Numbered from the stretch's first letter, positions 27,351 through 39,736 are shown. The stretch is DNA of 64,000 nt from Plectrocnemia conspersa (GCA_009617715.1 VTFK01000050.1:310001-374000); one strand, 5' to 3'. Program-made: numbers and translations. Notes: generated by a model from the letters alone, not told the origin.

Positions 27351-28054
27351 GAAAAATTAATAAATAAAAAAATTTCAATATATAGAACATGTTTCAAAAA
27401 GTTTTAAAAAAATGTTTCTTTTTTTTGTATTATATTATAATAGTTAGGTAATATAGTTTTATTTATTGTGATATGCAGAATACTTATAATATAATAATGA
27501 AAGTTATTGGAATTTGACACAACTATATATACTTTTAAAAATACAATAAGGCATAAAAAGTAACAGTTAAATTAAATAAAAATATGACAACCCAAAAAAT
27601 TCTAAGTAAAAGAGAAAAAAAATTATTATAAAATATTGGACTGATTATCAACATATTTCAGCTTTAAACCTGTAACTATAAATTGTTACAATTAATTCCA
27701 GATGTATCATCTTTCTGCATAAATTTTTTTTATGTATTTGAGAAAACATTTTTTTTTAATTTTCTGTAAAAATTACTGATTTCAATATTTTACAACATAA
27801 TTTTTTAAGATTTTCAAATTTAAGATTATAAAATTTGTTTTTGAAATTTTCAGTAAAATTATTGTTTTCAATACTTTTGCATCATAATTTTTTTTAAATA
27901 ATTGTTGAATTTATTATAAACACATAAAATTTATTTTTTATATTTTAACGCCATCACTAAATTATAAAAATAGGTTTCTAATAACAATAATTATATATGT
28001 ATGTAAATATATATATTAAATATTGCTCATATTAGCTTTTTCCTATCATATTAT

Positions 28055-28280
28055 GGACGGAATAGCGTAGTCCGTATCTATTGATTATAAATTATATAGC
28101 AAATAATGATTTATTATTATTAATCTAGATGTCACCGATTCCCAGACTTTTTCAGTCTGGCGGTTAATAGTAACTTATGGTTATTCATTATTTCTGATTG
28201 ACTTACCCAGTTGATACAGATTTACCCCGTTGTAATGCATTGGGCTTACGCCCGTCAGGTTACAGCGAAAGATTTATTGT
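28055..28280 (+). mobile_element. SINE-like element, copy 2, tRNA-like head deleted
   Basis: Same left end (GGACGGAATAGCGTAGTCCGTA) and same body (CCGATTCCCAGACTTTTTCA/GTCTGGCGG, then ACCCAGTTGATACA, then GCCCGTCAGGTTACA). The roughly 105 bp carrying the B-box in copy 1 are missing: GTCCGTA is joined directly to TCTATTGATTATAAA. Confidence 0.6.
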
Positions 28281-28479
28281 ATTTTTGTGGCACCTTGTAA
28301 CACGTAAATATTTTTAATATTTCAGTTTAATTACACTTAATATTTTTATTTGTCAAAATCATGCTTTGAATTACATTCTAAGCAAATTTCCAATATTTAT
28401 TTATATTGCGAGTTAATCTAATAAACAAATTTATAGTTTGTGTTAAAAATGTATAGTGATGAGTAGTTTGTTGAAATTA

Positions 28480-28730
28480 ATTAGTTACATTTTGTTATAT
28501 TGAATTTTATGTGAGATTAGTGGACGAGGTGCCGCCGGTCGTCTTGTTCTTGTTGTGCTCGCCAGAAGAATAATGCATTTCTCTCGCAGCCGCCACGTCA
28601 GTGTTGTCAAAGTTTCGTCTAGCTTGTGGCCAAGTAATTCGGCCATCCACCATAATATCAAACACCAGCCATTTTTAATTTTGCATATTTGTAGCATAAA
28701 TAATGTAGTGCCCATAAATAAAATTTAAAT
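28480..28730 (-). other. Less AT-rich patch with short minus-strand ORF
   Basis: On the minus strand ATG at 28653 opens a 48-codon frame to TAA at 28507. It starts MVDGRITWPQARRNFDNTDV and then becomes polar (Asn/Lys/Thr/Ser). It has no family match I recognise and no good acceptor upstream. It could be a small peptide, a decayed exon or chance. Confidence 0.25.
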
Positions 28731-28859
28731 GAATTAAAAATGTATGACACAACATATTCTATCATCAAGCTGAATTAAAAAATATTTTTGGGTATTTTAT
28801 AGTATAAGTATACGTAGTCAAAAAATATTTTAAAATTAGATTAAATTATTGTTATGTGG

Positions 28860-29400
28860 TTCCGTGTTTATCTAGGTCGGGTGCGGTAAAACGCGTAAGA
28901 ACCAAATTGTTTATATCCGAGTTATAAAATTGTATTTGAATCATCGTTCTAGTACTTAAAGTTAAAAACGAAATCCAAATGAATCATAGTTATTTAACAG
29001 AAAATTTTGTTACTGTGGGTGAACGTCAAGGTGTGTGGGAAATGTTATTAAAGGCTATCTCTTTCGCACGATTTTCTTTTATTAATGACATGTGTCACCG
29101 AAAGACGTGTCGATTACGCAAAAGTTTGGCAACGTCTGCCAGTAGCTACTAGTGCGGCGGAAGGTCAGTCCGAGTATATTGAACTCCATACAGAAGCGTC
29201 GTAACATTCCGGACGACGCAAACTACTTAACGTTTTCTTTAATTTCCGCCCGAAGTCATGATCTAATTAGCTCACTTGGCGATAAACCGCAAACAAACCT
29301 ATCGAATCAAAATATAAAATTATCAATGAATGCCTTCCTAATGAATATTACGATCATATCTACTATTACTATACTATAAGCCAATTTATGAAACTGACGT
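28860..29400. other. Less AT-rich intergenic island
   Basis: Mixed-composition block with an open + frame ending at 29379 that has no motif. Nothing identifiable; possible enhancer. Confidence 0.3.
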
Positions 29401-31599
29401 CAATGGTTTACCTTGACGTTTAGAAACAATGACTTATTTCAATAATACAACGTGAATTAAATAGAGAGTTCGGTGAAAATTAGTTATAAGCAATAGTAAA
29501 AACAAAATTGTTTCACTGCAAATACAAGCAAGATTTATTGGAATGCAAGGAAAATATTATTATATATCGAAATAAGGGTGATCTGAAAATGCACTTTCGG
29601 AGGCAGCTTATTGGAAAAAAAGCTCACATTAAAATAAATTGTTAAACTGCTTTAATACGTGATAATCAGTTGATCAGATTTTTAATGAATATTATGTAAA
29701 AGAAATGTTTTCACAGCCCAACTTGTTAAACTTTTTGACAGTCGTGTCATGCGAGATTGCCGTGCAAGAGAATTTTGTGGGAACCATACGACGCGATTCT
29801 TACTGCATTTTGACAATTTATTTATAAAAAAAAAATATTTAAAATATTATAGTTGATTGTACAAAGCGCAGTCACTATAATTGTATTTTTTTGTAATTTT
29901 GGTTTAGTGAATTTCTTTGTGGTTTAGTGAATTTTTATTTTTGCCAAACCATTGCATATGCAGCGTTTTATTGTCATTAATGTTATACTTTTTGTCGCAA
30001 GTTGCAATGCGATTGAAAAAATAAACCGTTTCTGTGGGTAAAAAAAGCAAAGAAAAAACTTCATAAATACGTTTTTTTTTCAGTCTACCCATTTTTCAAG
30101 CTTTTTATGTTACTATTTGTTTAAAAAACAGAGTCTATGGAGTTTCTTACTATCTACTTCATCTTAAGAGCTTTCATTTCCAGTATTTACAAGCAGTCTT
30201 TGATTCTTTATCACCCATTTTAGACTCGTTTAAAAAATAATCTATGTAGTCTTTTGTTAATTAAATTGAACAATTTAAACAAAATTTAACATTACAAAAA
30301 AAATAATGACCGAAATATTACCATAACTAAGATTGTACAACTTTTGCATTTAGCAACTAAATATGATAATACCAGTTAAAAAATCATTGATTTATAAGCG
30401 ACAGAATTTTTAATATTTAATGCTGCTAAAATATTGTTGTATTTTTAAAAATCAGTCTTATTGATTCCGACACGTAAGAATGATATTGTTGTGTTTATAA
30501 AATACTATAGCATTTTTTATAAAGAAATAAACAAAAACATATAGAAATACATATGTAGTATATTTATTATTTGATTCGTATTTTAATGTTTTTTGTAGCA
30601 AAAGTATTTAAATTTATACTTATATTTTTTTATTATCATTAAAAATCTGACCATTATGACTTAAGAGGTTTTCTCAATGCGTCATTTAACATATTAATAA
30701 ATAAATAATAAAAAAACAGATATAGTTTAAACTAAAATATATGAGTCTTATATTTAAAATATTAATAATTTATCATTTTATTTAATCCAATTTATATCAT
30801 CACGCGAATTTTCCATTGTATTTTTATTTAATTTGATTTTATTTTATTGTCTATTTAAAGTATTAAAAACGAGAAAGTAATTAACGATTATATAATTATT
30901 CACTTACATAAAGTTAGTTAGTGCTAATGATTTTTAATTTAATTGATTATTTTTTTATTAATCATATCGTCTTATTTTATAACATACAACAATATTATTA
31001 CGCTGCATAATTAATTTGGTTCTAAATAGCCATTCACGCAAGTAATTTTGAACAGCTCATTATTATTTAGGGTTAGATTAATACTACTTAATACTTAACA
31101 TAAAAAATATAATGTTTATAAGTGATAAAGATATAAAACTAACTTAATCTTATCTTTGTTTATTTATTAAGGTGTTTATTACTATTGATAAAAATATTAT
31201 AAAAACGATTTGCGGTATTGCATTAAACGGCTACTTAACTTATCTTGAAAAACTTCCCAGAAGCTTAATATAAACAGGAATTTTTTATCGCAAGTTAAAA
31301 ATCAGATTTGATGCTTTATTTATGCTTATTATGAATCTTATGTAATCCAATGAATTCTGTAATAGATCAAAATTGATAATCACGCGTCTATAAATAAAAA
31401 TCATGAAGAAGAATATGTTTGTATTATACTCAATTGTGTAAATATAATTCATTAAAATATACATATGTATATAAATATTAGTTAATTATGTTGCAATAGA
31501 AAAAAATATGCTAAAAATATCTTTATTTTACATACTCTAAAAATTTAGTAATTAATATGTTTTAAAAATATTCAATCAGCTCAGTGTAATCGAAACCTA
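29401..31599. other. AT-rich intergenic region
   Basis: Nothing recognised beyond low-complexity AT sequence and short chance open frames. Confidence 0.65.
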
Positions 31600-31990
31600 A
31601 GCAGCAGGTAAAAGATAACGATAATGGATTTGCATATTTTTTTACGGCCAAACCTTATCAGTCATATTTTTTCGGTCGTCTGGCGGGTTCCGGAAGTTGT
31701 CGGTGGCGTCCGGAAAAAATCCTAGGAATTCGGTTTTTGCCCGTCGCCGAAGTTTGGAAAGCTGCAAACGATTCCTTGTTTTGTGGGTCACATGTATTTA
31801 ACAGTTAGTCAGTCGGCGGCCGTCGTTGAGGTCGTTCGTTCGGCGACATTAACACTTGAAATTTCACGTCTGACGTATAAGTGTTTGGGAAAAAAGTGTA
31901 TTTTTAAAATATTTAAAAGATAGATAAAATAAAACATGCGGGTTTGCCGCCACCCCGCGCGTTCGAATCGTTTGCGTTTATAAAGGTGTG
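31600..31990 (+). promoter_or_regulatory. Candidate promoter island upstream of gene 2
   Basis: A sharply less AT-rich block contains an initiator-like TCAGTCGG at 31809-31816, followed by GCCGTCGTTGAGGTCG. A donor-like AAAG|GTGTGT lies near 31985. The composition and order (initiator, GC-richer leader, donor) fit a promoter with a non-coding first exon that could splice to 39304. Inference only; several other islands compete for this role. Confidence 0.3.
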
Positions 31991-33942
31991 TTCACATTGA
32001 CAGCATATAAATTGTGCATTTATTTGCGTAAAATATAAGCAATATTTTTTAATGATAAAGTGATATAATAAAATAATATGTGTTAAAGCAATATGATATA
32101 TTATTATTAATTAATGATTTGTGTATATACATATATTTAAAAGTAAGTACATATGAAATATTTAATAACAATAATAACGGTAATTATTTTAAGGTATACA
32201 ATACGTGCATATATATTGACTTTCTCTCAAATTGTTGACTCAACATATTTCTTGACAAATATCATCACATATTTTTGCGCAATGTATAGTAATACTAATA
32301 ATAAGTGGAAATCAATATAATTTTAACATTTTATTTTATAGTGTTTAAACGTATGATTTTTAGTTATAAATATATAATATGAACATAAAGCAAATTTATG
32401 ATCTACATAAATTTGTAGAATGTAATTTATTTGAATAGGTTCATTATCTTTTTATTTTGCTTAGTAAATTTAATAAATAGGAACGGTTCATATGTTTTTT
32501 AAATATTAGTAATAAATGTATTTTGTTAATAAATATTGTTTTTTTACAATTTCAAATAAAATGATATTCATCTATTATTTTCATCAAAATTCAAAATCGA
32601 TAATCTGAACGTTGTACAGTAAGTAGCTTGTTTATATTATATAAAAATTTATTGTATTTAATATTATTTTAACATTTTAAAATCAATATACGTTATAATT
32701 AGAACTAAGGAATTTATATTTCATTATAGATATTATTTAATATGAATTTTATATACATATTGTGTAACCACAAGGTCAAACCTCGTTGCATCAATCACGT
32801 CTTGATTTTGTTGCAATTCGCCACAGTTATACAAATCCAGAGCTTTCCAAACTTTTCGCTTATAATTTAAGCACTATGTATATATTCTTATTATAATTTG
32901 ATTAAATTAAAATTCCATCTGCCTCATATATAATATTAATGCGAGATCGTTGCGGCTATCTCGAATGACTGGATCGGTCATCTCGACCGTTTACAGTTAC
33001 GACCGCCGATCATTTATTTTATCAACGAATTCCAAATGTGTACATGTGTGTTATTATCATTTTCACAAGGAAAAGATCAAGTTTTTCATTTGATAATTTT
33101 GAAATGTTGTAACGGAGCGAATTATATTTATGGTGCGTAAAAGATAGGCGTATTAATTAAACTTGATGTTATTTTAACGACTTTTGTCATTACGTAGATT
33201 AGACATCATTTATGTGAATAATTAACTTTAAGAGAATTATAACTATAAATCTTTTAAGTTGCAATGCTATTAAATCGTTATTCTTAGAATGAGTACTTGG
33301 CTCTATATTTATAGATTTTGTGATTTATATTCTATAGAGCTTTTACACATGCAAAAAGACAGAAACTCTGTTGAATATCAAACTAGCTGATGTTGAAATA
33401 CATATGGCAAATGTCCTTAAATACAGGCATATAAACATATGGTTTAATATATATTTGTAATATTATTATTTTAGCTTCTTTTAAACCATGTTTTTTAATC
33501 TATAATTTTGGTTATTAGATTTTAATTTATCGCCATTACGAAATATGCATAACTTCTTCAATTATTAAATTCTTCACGTTTATCAAAACTAATTTAGAGT
33601 TTCAAGCAAAAAAAATTGCATTTCTACGTGATGCAAATTTTTATCTAAAACATACATTGTTAAATCAGCAATTGTGTAATATTATTATCATTAACCAATC
33701 ATTCAAATTTTGTCAAAATCAGATTAAGCTTGTCTGAGAAATTTTATTTCCGCAATACCGTATAAGCTTTCTTGAAACCTAACCATACAATGGAATTTAT
33801 ATATATTTATACATTTAATTTAATCTATCTATAAACTAGAATATTGCTTCTTAAACTTGTATTCTTTATAAAAAAATAAAAATGTTTGAAAATAAATTAA
33901 GACTATTATGCACTGAAATAAATATAGTTATACAATCTTATG
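31991..33942. other. AT-rich intergenic region
   Basis: Mostly AT-rich. A weakly less AT-rich patch lies at about 32765-33015. No gene or repeat family recognised. Confidence 0.6.
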
Positions 33943-34162
33943 TAACCCTTTAAGTGCTGAATTAATTTTTATTAGTCAAATATACAGTAAAAGATTTAAT
34001 TACAATTTTTTTAATTTTATATTGCATCTAAATTCACCTTAAAGATTTATTCTTTCATTTAATTTTTACTGTGACTAAAATTATATATGAGAAAATTAAC
34101 TCAGCACTTGTGAACCGTACACGGTGATTCGGATTTATCCGCACATGGCGCACAAAGGGTTA
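33943..34162. mobile_element. piggyBac-like MITE
   Basis: The left end TGTAACCCTTTAAGTGCTGA and the right end GCGCACAAAGGGTTAA are imperfect inverted repeats of the CCCTTT…AAAGGG TTAA type used by piggyBac-related elements. The right side keeps TTAA. An internal inverted pair AGTGCTGAATTAATTTT / AAAATTAACTCAGCACT strengthens the symmetry. About 220 bp, no coding capacity. Confidence 0.5.
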
Positions 34163-36589
34163 ATAAAACAAGCGATAGATAATAATTATTAGTACTATAA
34201 AACAATGTTTTAGTGTAATCAGCTTGTTTTTTTATAACATCTTATTCTTTAGAAAATGTTGATTATGCTTTAGAAAAGAAATCTAAAAATATTTATTAGC
34301 AATTTTAATACATATTTAAGTAGCAAAATATATTATTTTAATAGAGTTTTTAAAATCACTAGCAAAAAATTTATATTTTTATTTATTATATTAATATATA
34401 AAGTAGAAATTCACTCAAATATTTAAATATAAACATATTTAAAAAATTTCGTAGTGAAAAAAATAGTTCATTGTTGTTTGTATAAAATAAGTGTTTAGCC
34501 GTGTAGTGTTTTTCCAATAAATTATCTCGAAGAATAATTTCTGAAAATTAAATGTTATATGCATCTAATTTGAGATTATTATTAGTAACATCGCGATGTA
34601 ACTTATTTTTATTTAACGATTTTTTAATACTTATACTTACAGTAAAATAGTATTTTTAATAAATAAAATTACCATATCTTCTTTAAATATTTATAATTTT
34701 AATCTAGAACTTAAAACTTAATTTTAAATTTATACAGTTTGTAATATAAATATTATTTCATATAATGAACATCTAAATTCATGATGCTAAAAACTATAAA
34801 TATTTTATTACAAAATATAAGTTATATTTTTTTATATTAGATCATGAGTCAATATATAAGCAAAATTTAAGTGAGCTATAAAAAAGCATATATTTTATTA
34901 ATTATTATATATTATTAATTTTTAACATCTTTCACAAATTAATATAAATACATGTCTCTAATAGTAAGTTTATTCAAAATAAATGAAGTAATAGTTATTT
35001 TTAAGAGAAGTCAAAAAATCTTGCAATTGCCTATTGATGTTACTCACAATGTGCTCAAAACTTCTAGTAACTGTTATGTTAAAATAATGAAGCAATTAAA
35101 CAATTTTTTAATTTACTATTGGTAAATGGCCTTATTTTATTAGTAAATGAGCTACTCGTGAACTGACTTTAGTTACAGTCTCTTTTTTAATATTACATTT
35201 TTGCGAAAAACTTTTTTGATCATTGATTTTCTGTAAGTTGTAAATATCTTGTCGAGTGCTTATTTTACTAAGACGGCGTATGATATATTGTTTTGGTACA
35301 GACATGTCATCGTACAATAAACCAAATGTTTTGCCATCTAATTCGTTAAGAAAATAATTTTAACTAGTTTATTTTTTTCTGCCCTAAAAATTGACAGTAC
35401 TAATAGTAAGCTCGTAAATCAGATATATAATAGGACATAATTTGATCCGCGAGACTTTGTTTGGTAACCTCTATTTGATTGTCAAAAGTAAAATGATAAT
35501 TATGCTTTTAAAAAAAATATTATTGTAAGATTTTATAAACATACAACAATATTATTATTACACTTTATTGTCGACTGGGTGAATTCTGTATTATTATTTT
35601 TAATAATATAAAAATAGATTCTATATTAATTAATTTTTATTAATATAGAAATATAAAACAAATATTCGGTTAATTTCTACTATTTTTATAAATTTTTCGT
35701 TAATTTTGCAGCCACTGCAATAAAGTAATATAATATTATTATAATAGGCTGTAAAAAGTTAACATATTTATCAAACAATTTTTTTAGCAATTAGTTTAAT
35801 TAACAATTAGGGAAAACTAATAAAATGATTTGCCGTTATATTGTACGATTTTATAAAAATACAACAATATTATTTTTGGGTTAATTTTGTAATATTTTTT
35901 TTTTATAATAAGTATACTAATTTATATTTTTGTGAATTTTATAAATATACATATTATATATATACATATATAATAATTTGAATATTATACTGATTATAAA
36001 TAGATTAAAAATTTTACTATTTTTATATTTTCTCTGTTGATTTTGCAACCAGTACCATATAGTTATATAATATTATTATAATATACTGTCAGAAGTAAAA
36101 ATATTTATTAAGCAACTTTTTTAACAAATATTTAAATTATCATTTGGTAAAACTAATAAAATGATTTTGCTTTGTATTGTACGGTTTTATAAAAATACAA
36201 TAATATTATTCTCACAAATCACAATTTTACCAATTTGGCTAATTGATACTACTCTTAAATCGCTGATTTCTTAATGGAGTTGTTCGATTCATTTTTAATC
36301 AAATTTACCTAATATTTTATCTGAGTGCCTAAAAAAATCAATATTAATATTAGTAAAAAAACACAATTTTATCTTCGTGCAAAAATTTTTTTTTTTTGAA
36401 ACAGCTATAAATATTATATGTAGCTTAATTACTGATATGCATTTCAATTTTTTAATGGCCACTTGGTAATAAAAACATAAAACATGTTCATAAAACATTA
36501 CAAAACTTCATGATACAGCAATAAAAGTAGCACTTTAATTTGCGCTTACACTTAAGAACAATGTTCTAAAATGACCTCTCTTACAATCA
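34163..36589. other. AT-rich intergenic region
   Basis: No gene seen. Several segments repeat the phrase TTTATAAAAATACAACAATATTATT (near 35525, 35850 and 36185) with similar flanks, suggesting a degenerate direct-repeat array of roughly 330-bp spacing. Confidence 0.5.
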
Positions 36590-37250
36590 GCTGTTGAGGT
36601 TATTCTCATTTTTTTCAAATATTTATGATACGTCCATACATCGCGCGCACGCTCCGAAACGAATCCAGCGGCTCTCAAACGGTCGCGATTATAATCGATC
36701 TCGATTATCGAACAATCGGAATCTGACGCGACGTCCGATTGAATAACGACTCGTCGATCGGCCACTTTGGGTTCGAGTCCCGTTAAGCCTGTTATAACAG
36801 GTGAGGTTCAACGAACGCTCCGAGGTAATTAAGCCAACGGAGCCCTGGTTCGGTGTCGGCGAGTGTGTGTGTGTATATATAAGCAAATTCGCTGCACTTC
36901 CTTTGCCGACGTTTGAGGAGCGCTGGAAAGGCGGATGGGTTGCACGACCTCATGACAGATTTGCTCCGCGAACGTTGGCTGACGTTTAGCCGAGTGGAAA
37001 AGATGAATTTCGATACACATCGCTGTAAATGTTGTTCAACATTAAAACATTGATATGTTTATGTTGTTTCGATGAGGGTTAGATCAATTAAAAGTCATCG
37101 TTCTTTAGTTTTGTAGTAGATTCTGCTCGTGATGAGGATGAGACGTTTAATTGGCTCATAACGATGATTGAAGCTTGACTGAGCAATGATTTTCTTTGCT
37201 GGGATTATCTAGGGCTTCCGACCCGAGTAGAATCGGAACCGGGTACCTGA
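36590..37250. promoter_or_regulatory. Less AT-rich island with TATA-like box and minus-strand ORF
   Basis: A marked compositional island. A TATA-like TATATATAAG lies at 36874-36883. A donor-like ACAG|GTGAGG lies at 36800 (+). The same site, read on the minus strand, looks like an acceptor (TATAACAG), after which a minus frame runs open to 36535 (…VADRRVVIQSDVASDSDC…). Either this is a promoter/first exon of gene 2 (+) or a piece of an unknown minus-strand gene. No family is recognised in the frame. Confidence 0.35.
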
Positions 37251-37829
37251 GAACATGCATATAATTTTTAAAAGGAACCTGGTCATTTTAATTTCAATAT
37301 ATTATATTTTCTCATATGAAATATATATCTCACATAATTTCAAGATGCAAAGTTCTCCGGCTATTCTTCTATTTCGCAAAACACATTTAGTGATAGGAAA
37401 TCCCTATTTAATAGTCTGAAAGTATTGTTTCATAATGTAAGTTATATTGTATTACACATTTCGTTTCGGCATCCTCAAACATTTTCCGCTTAACAAAAAA
37501 ATAAATATGCGAGTATTTGCAAAAAAAATACACACGGCATACTCGGAGGACGGTGGTACACAATTTTTTTTAGCAAAAAGTTAAAAATAAAACACTAGTT
37601 GCATTAATATTTTAAAAATATTACTTTTTATAATAAAATAACAGTAATGATAAATTACCTTTTTATTAAATTTGACTTTGGAAATTTAAAAAAAATATTT
37701 AAAGTCATATGTATGTAATAAAATATAAATTTATTAGATTCTTGCTTCCTAAATCCATCATTATCCATTTTATATTTGATCAATATGTGTGTACAGAATT
37801 TGTAAGGGTGGGTGGGGGGGGCAGATCTA

Positions 37830-37895
37830 AACTTTGAATTTAACCAAAATGTCATTTAATGCAATACTATAAAAAAAACGACCACTGACAAGTAA
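37830..37895 (+). repeat. Short direct repeat partner of 38590-38680
   Basis: ACTTTGAATTTAACCAAAATGTCATTTAATGCAATACTATAAAAAAAACGACCACTGAC recurs with variation at about 38590-38680 (AATGTCATTTAATG-type core, then ACTATCATTGAC). The pair brackets the foldback element between them. Confidence 0.45.
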
Positions 37896-38228
37896 AATTA
37901 TTTTATTTTAACTTTCTCAAGTAATATATTTATAAATATTACTATGAATTTGTATTTTTCAGTGATTTATACATATTTTCGCTAGTAAAGTTTAAATACA
38001 TTTTCACCAGTAGCTATATATTTCTACTAGCGAACATATAATTCAATTGCTAGGCGCTAAAATGCTGCTCTAAAATGTCTGTGAAATTAAATTTGATAGT
38101 TGCGAAACATCCATTTGCTGTGCTCCATAGTTTGTCTTCACTTGGATATTACACTATGTTTTAAAAATATGATAGCTATCCTTACCAATATAACTATGAA
38201 CTTCTGATATAAAGAACTGTTTAAAGTA

Positions 38229-38472
38229 TATTCAAACCAAATTTTGGTCAATAGGAGGGCGCAAAAACAATTATCACTTCTCAGAAGTCAAAAATTCACG
38301 TCAAAAGCAATAAAATCGTGTCGGCGCCGTCGCAGTGGGGAACGCTCGGTAACGAGCGTTCCCACTGCGACGGCGACGGCACGATTTTATTGCTTTTGAC
38401 GTGGATTTTTGACTTCTGAGAAGTGATAATTGTTTTTTTGCGCTCTCCTATTGGTCAAAATTTGGTTTAGAT
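38229..38472. mobile_element. Large near-perfect foldback element
   Basis: Two arms of about 118 bp (38231-38348 and 38353-38471) are inverted copies separated by a 4-nt loop GTAA. The innermost part is AACGCTCG/CGAGCGTT, then (C)CCCACTGCGACGGCG, then ACGATTTTATTGCTTTTGAC and GACTTCTGAGAAGTGATAAT. Very few mismatches are visible, so it is young. A third, single-arm copy of the inner part lies at about 38531-38570. Non-coding; likely a foldback MITE. Confidence 0.75.
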
Positions 38473-38724
38473 ATGCTTCAACCAATTCTTACTAATTATA
38501 AATCGTAATATTGTTAATAACATTAGATAACCGAGCGTTCCACTGCGACGGAACGATTTTATTGCTTTTGCCATGGATCCCAAATCTTGAATTTAGTCAG
38601 AAAAATGCATGTCATTTAATGAAATACTATTATTTTTAATGGAGTTGAAATATAAAAAAAACTATCATTGACTGCCCAATTTTGCTCCTCTGAAAAAAGC
38701 TGAAATGACGTCCTTGTGTATGAA

Positions 38725-38763
38725 TATGAATAATTACAATAAAATTTATTGTAATTATTCATA
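38725..38763. repeat. Perfect 39-nt palindrome
   Basis: Arms of 19 nt around one central base: TATGAATAATTACAATAAA and its exact inverse. The outer context (TCCTTGTGTATGAA…CATACAAAGGA) extends the symmetry imperfectly. It could be the collapsed remnant of an inverted-repeat transposon. Confidence 0.7.
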
Positions 38764-39303
38764 CAAAGGATGTGATATTTTCACCTCACAAAAAATATTT
38801 TTTATTACACTAGTTTGTCTCGTAAAAAATATTATTGGTCATGATTTAAAGGGTTTATAATCACATCTGGGGTTTTTCTTAGACACGATGATTATTCCGC
38901 TTTATGATGAATGGTCGTTGCAGTAGTACGTACAAATCAGAATACAACTTCATCTATATATTCTACCCTTTCTACCAACTATATTTTATATGTTTCGTGT
39001 AAATTGTCCATGTACAATAAGCCACTCTTCTCAACTTCTCTATCAAAATATTGTCATAGGTTTATCAGATCGTTTGAGAAACACTCAATTAAAAAATCAA
39101 CCCTTTCGAGTCCTTTGTCCACACGTATTGGACATCTGTTTTTTTACTGGTAGCTTCAATGTTCATAACTTATGGACATTTGTTCTAAATATATATAATA
39201 TTATATTTTAAAATTAGTAATATTATAAATAAAATTTATTATAAAAATATCTCTATTTTTAACATCAATAAGATATAATTAATTATTTTATTTTTAATTT
39301 CAG

Positions 39304-39393
39304 ACTATGATCTACTTTTGAACTCCTCCTAATCAACAGACAATGGGAAACAACCTTAGCTAGTCTATCAAATTCTTCAAACAAACCTTCAAA
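39304..39393 (+). promoter_or_regulatory. Gene 2 5'UTR segment with two short uORFs
   Basis: Follows a good acceptor (TTTTTAATTTCAG, ending at 39303), so the transcription start lies further upstream. Two tiny upstream ORFs occur: ATG at 39307 (4 codons) and ATG at 39343 (MGNNLS, stop TAG at 39361-39363). The latter stop is also the in-frame stop before the main ATG at 39394. Confidence 0.5.
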
Positions 39394-39736
39394 ATGGAAC
39401 GTCAGCAGCTTCTGAAGACCAGCGACAGGAGCGTCGTCATCAACTCTTCAGACAAACACAGCTCCTCTAAACTGAGGACATCCTACGACCATGATCAATC
39501 GGGATCATTGTCTCAAAAAGCAAATCAAAGTGCCAGACTGGACCGTTACGAGGCGAAAAGTAGCCTGATGACTGTGTTTAGTGACATTTTTAGCAAGAAA
39601 AGCAGTAGGAACCACAGTATCATGTGTGACGTCCTAGTGACGTGTTTCGTAGTGTTAAACTGTTTTTTAATGTTGACCTCTTGTGGAGTCGAAGCCACGC
39701 CCGTCATCAGCGAGAAACAACTGTCAACATATCATT
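39394..39736 (+). CDS. Gene 2 coding exon 1: cytoplasmic tail and membrane anchor
   Basis: Residues 1-114 plus one base of codon 115. Ser/Lys-rich tail, then [20 protein letters not shown] as transmembrane core, then a short extracellular stretch [11 protein letters not shown]. Donor CATT|GTGAGT at 39737, phase 1. Confidence 0.88.

Noticed and set aside
36769..36790. tRNA gene suggested by GGGTTCGAGTCCCG
   Set aside because: Only a T-arm/B-box-like motif is present; no matching acceptor stem, D-arm or anticodon arm can be laid out around it.
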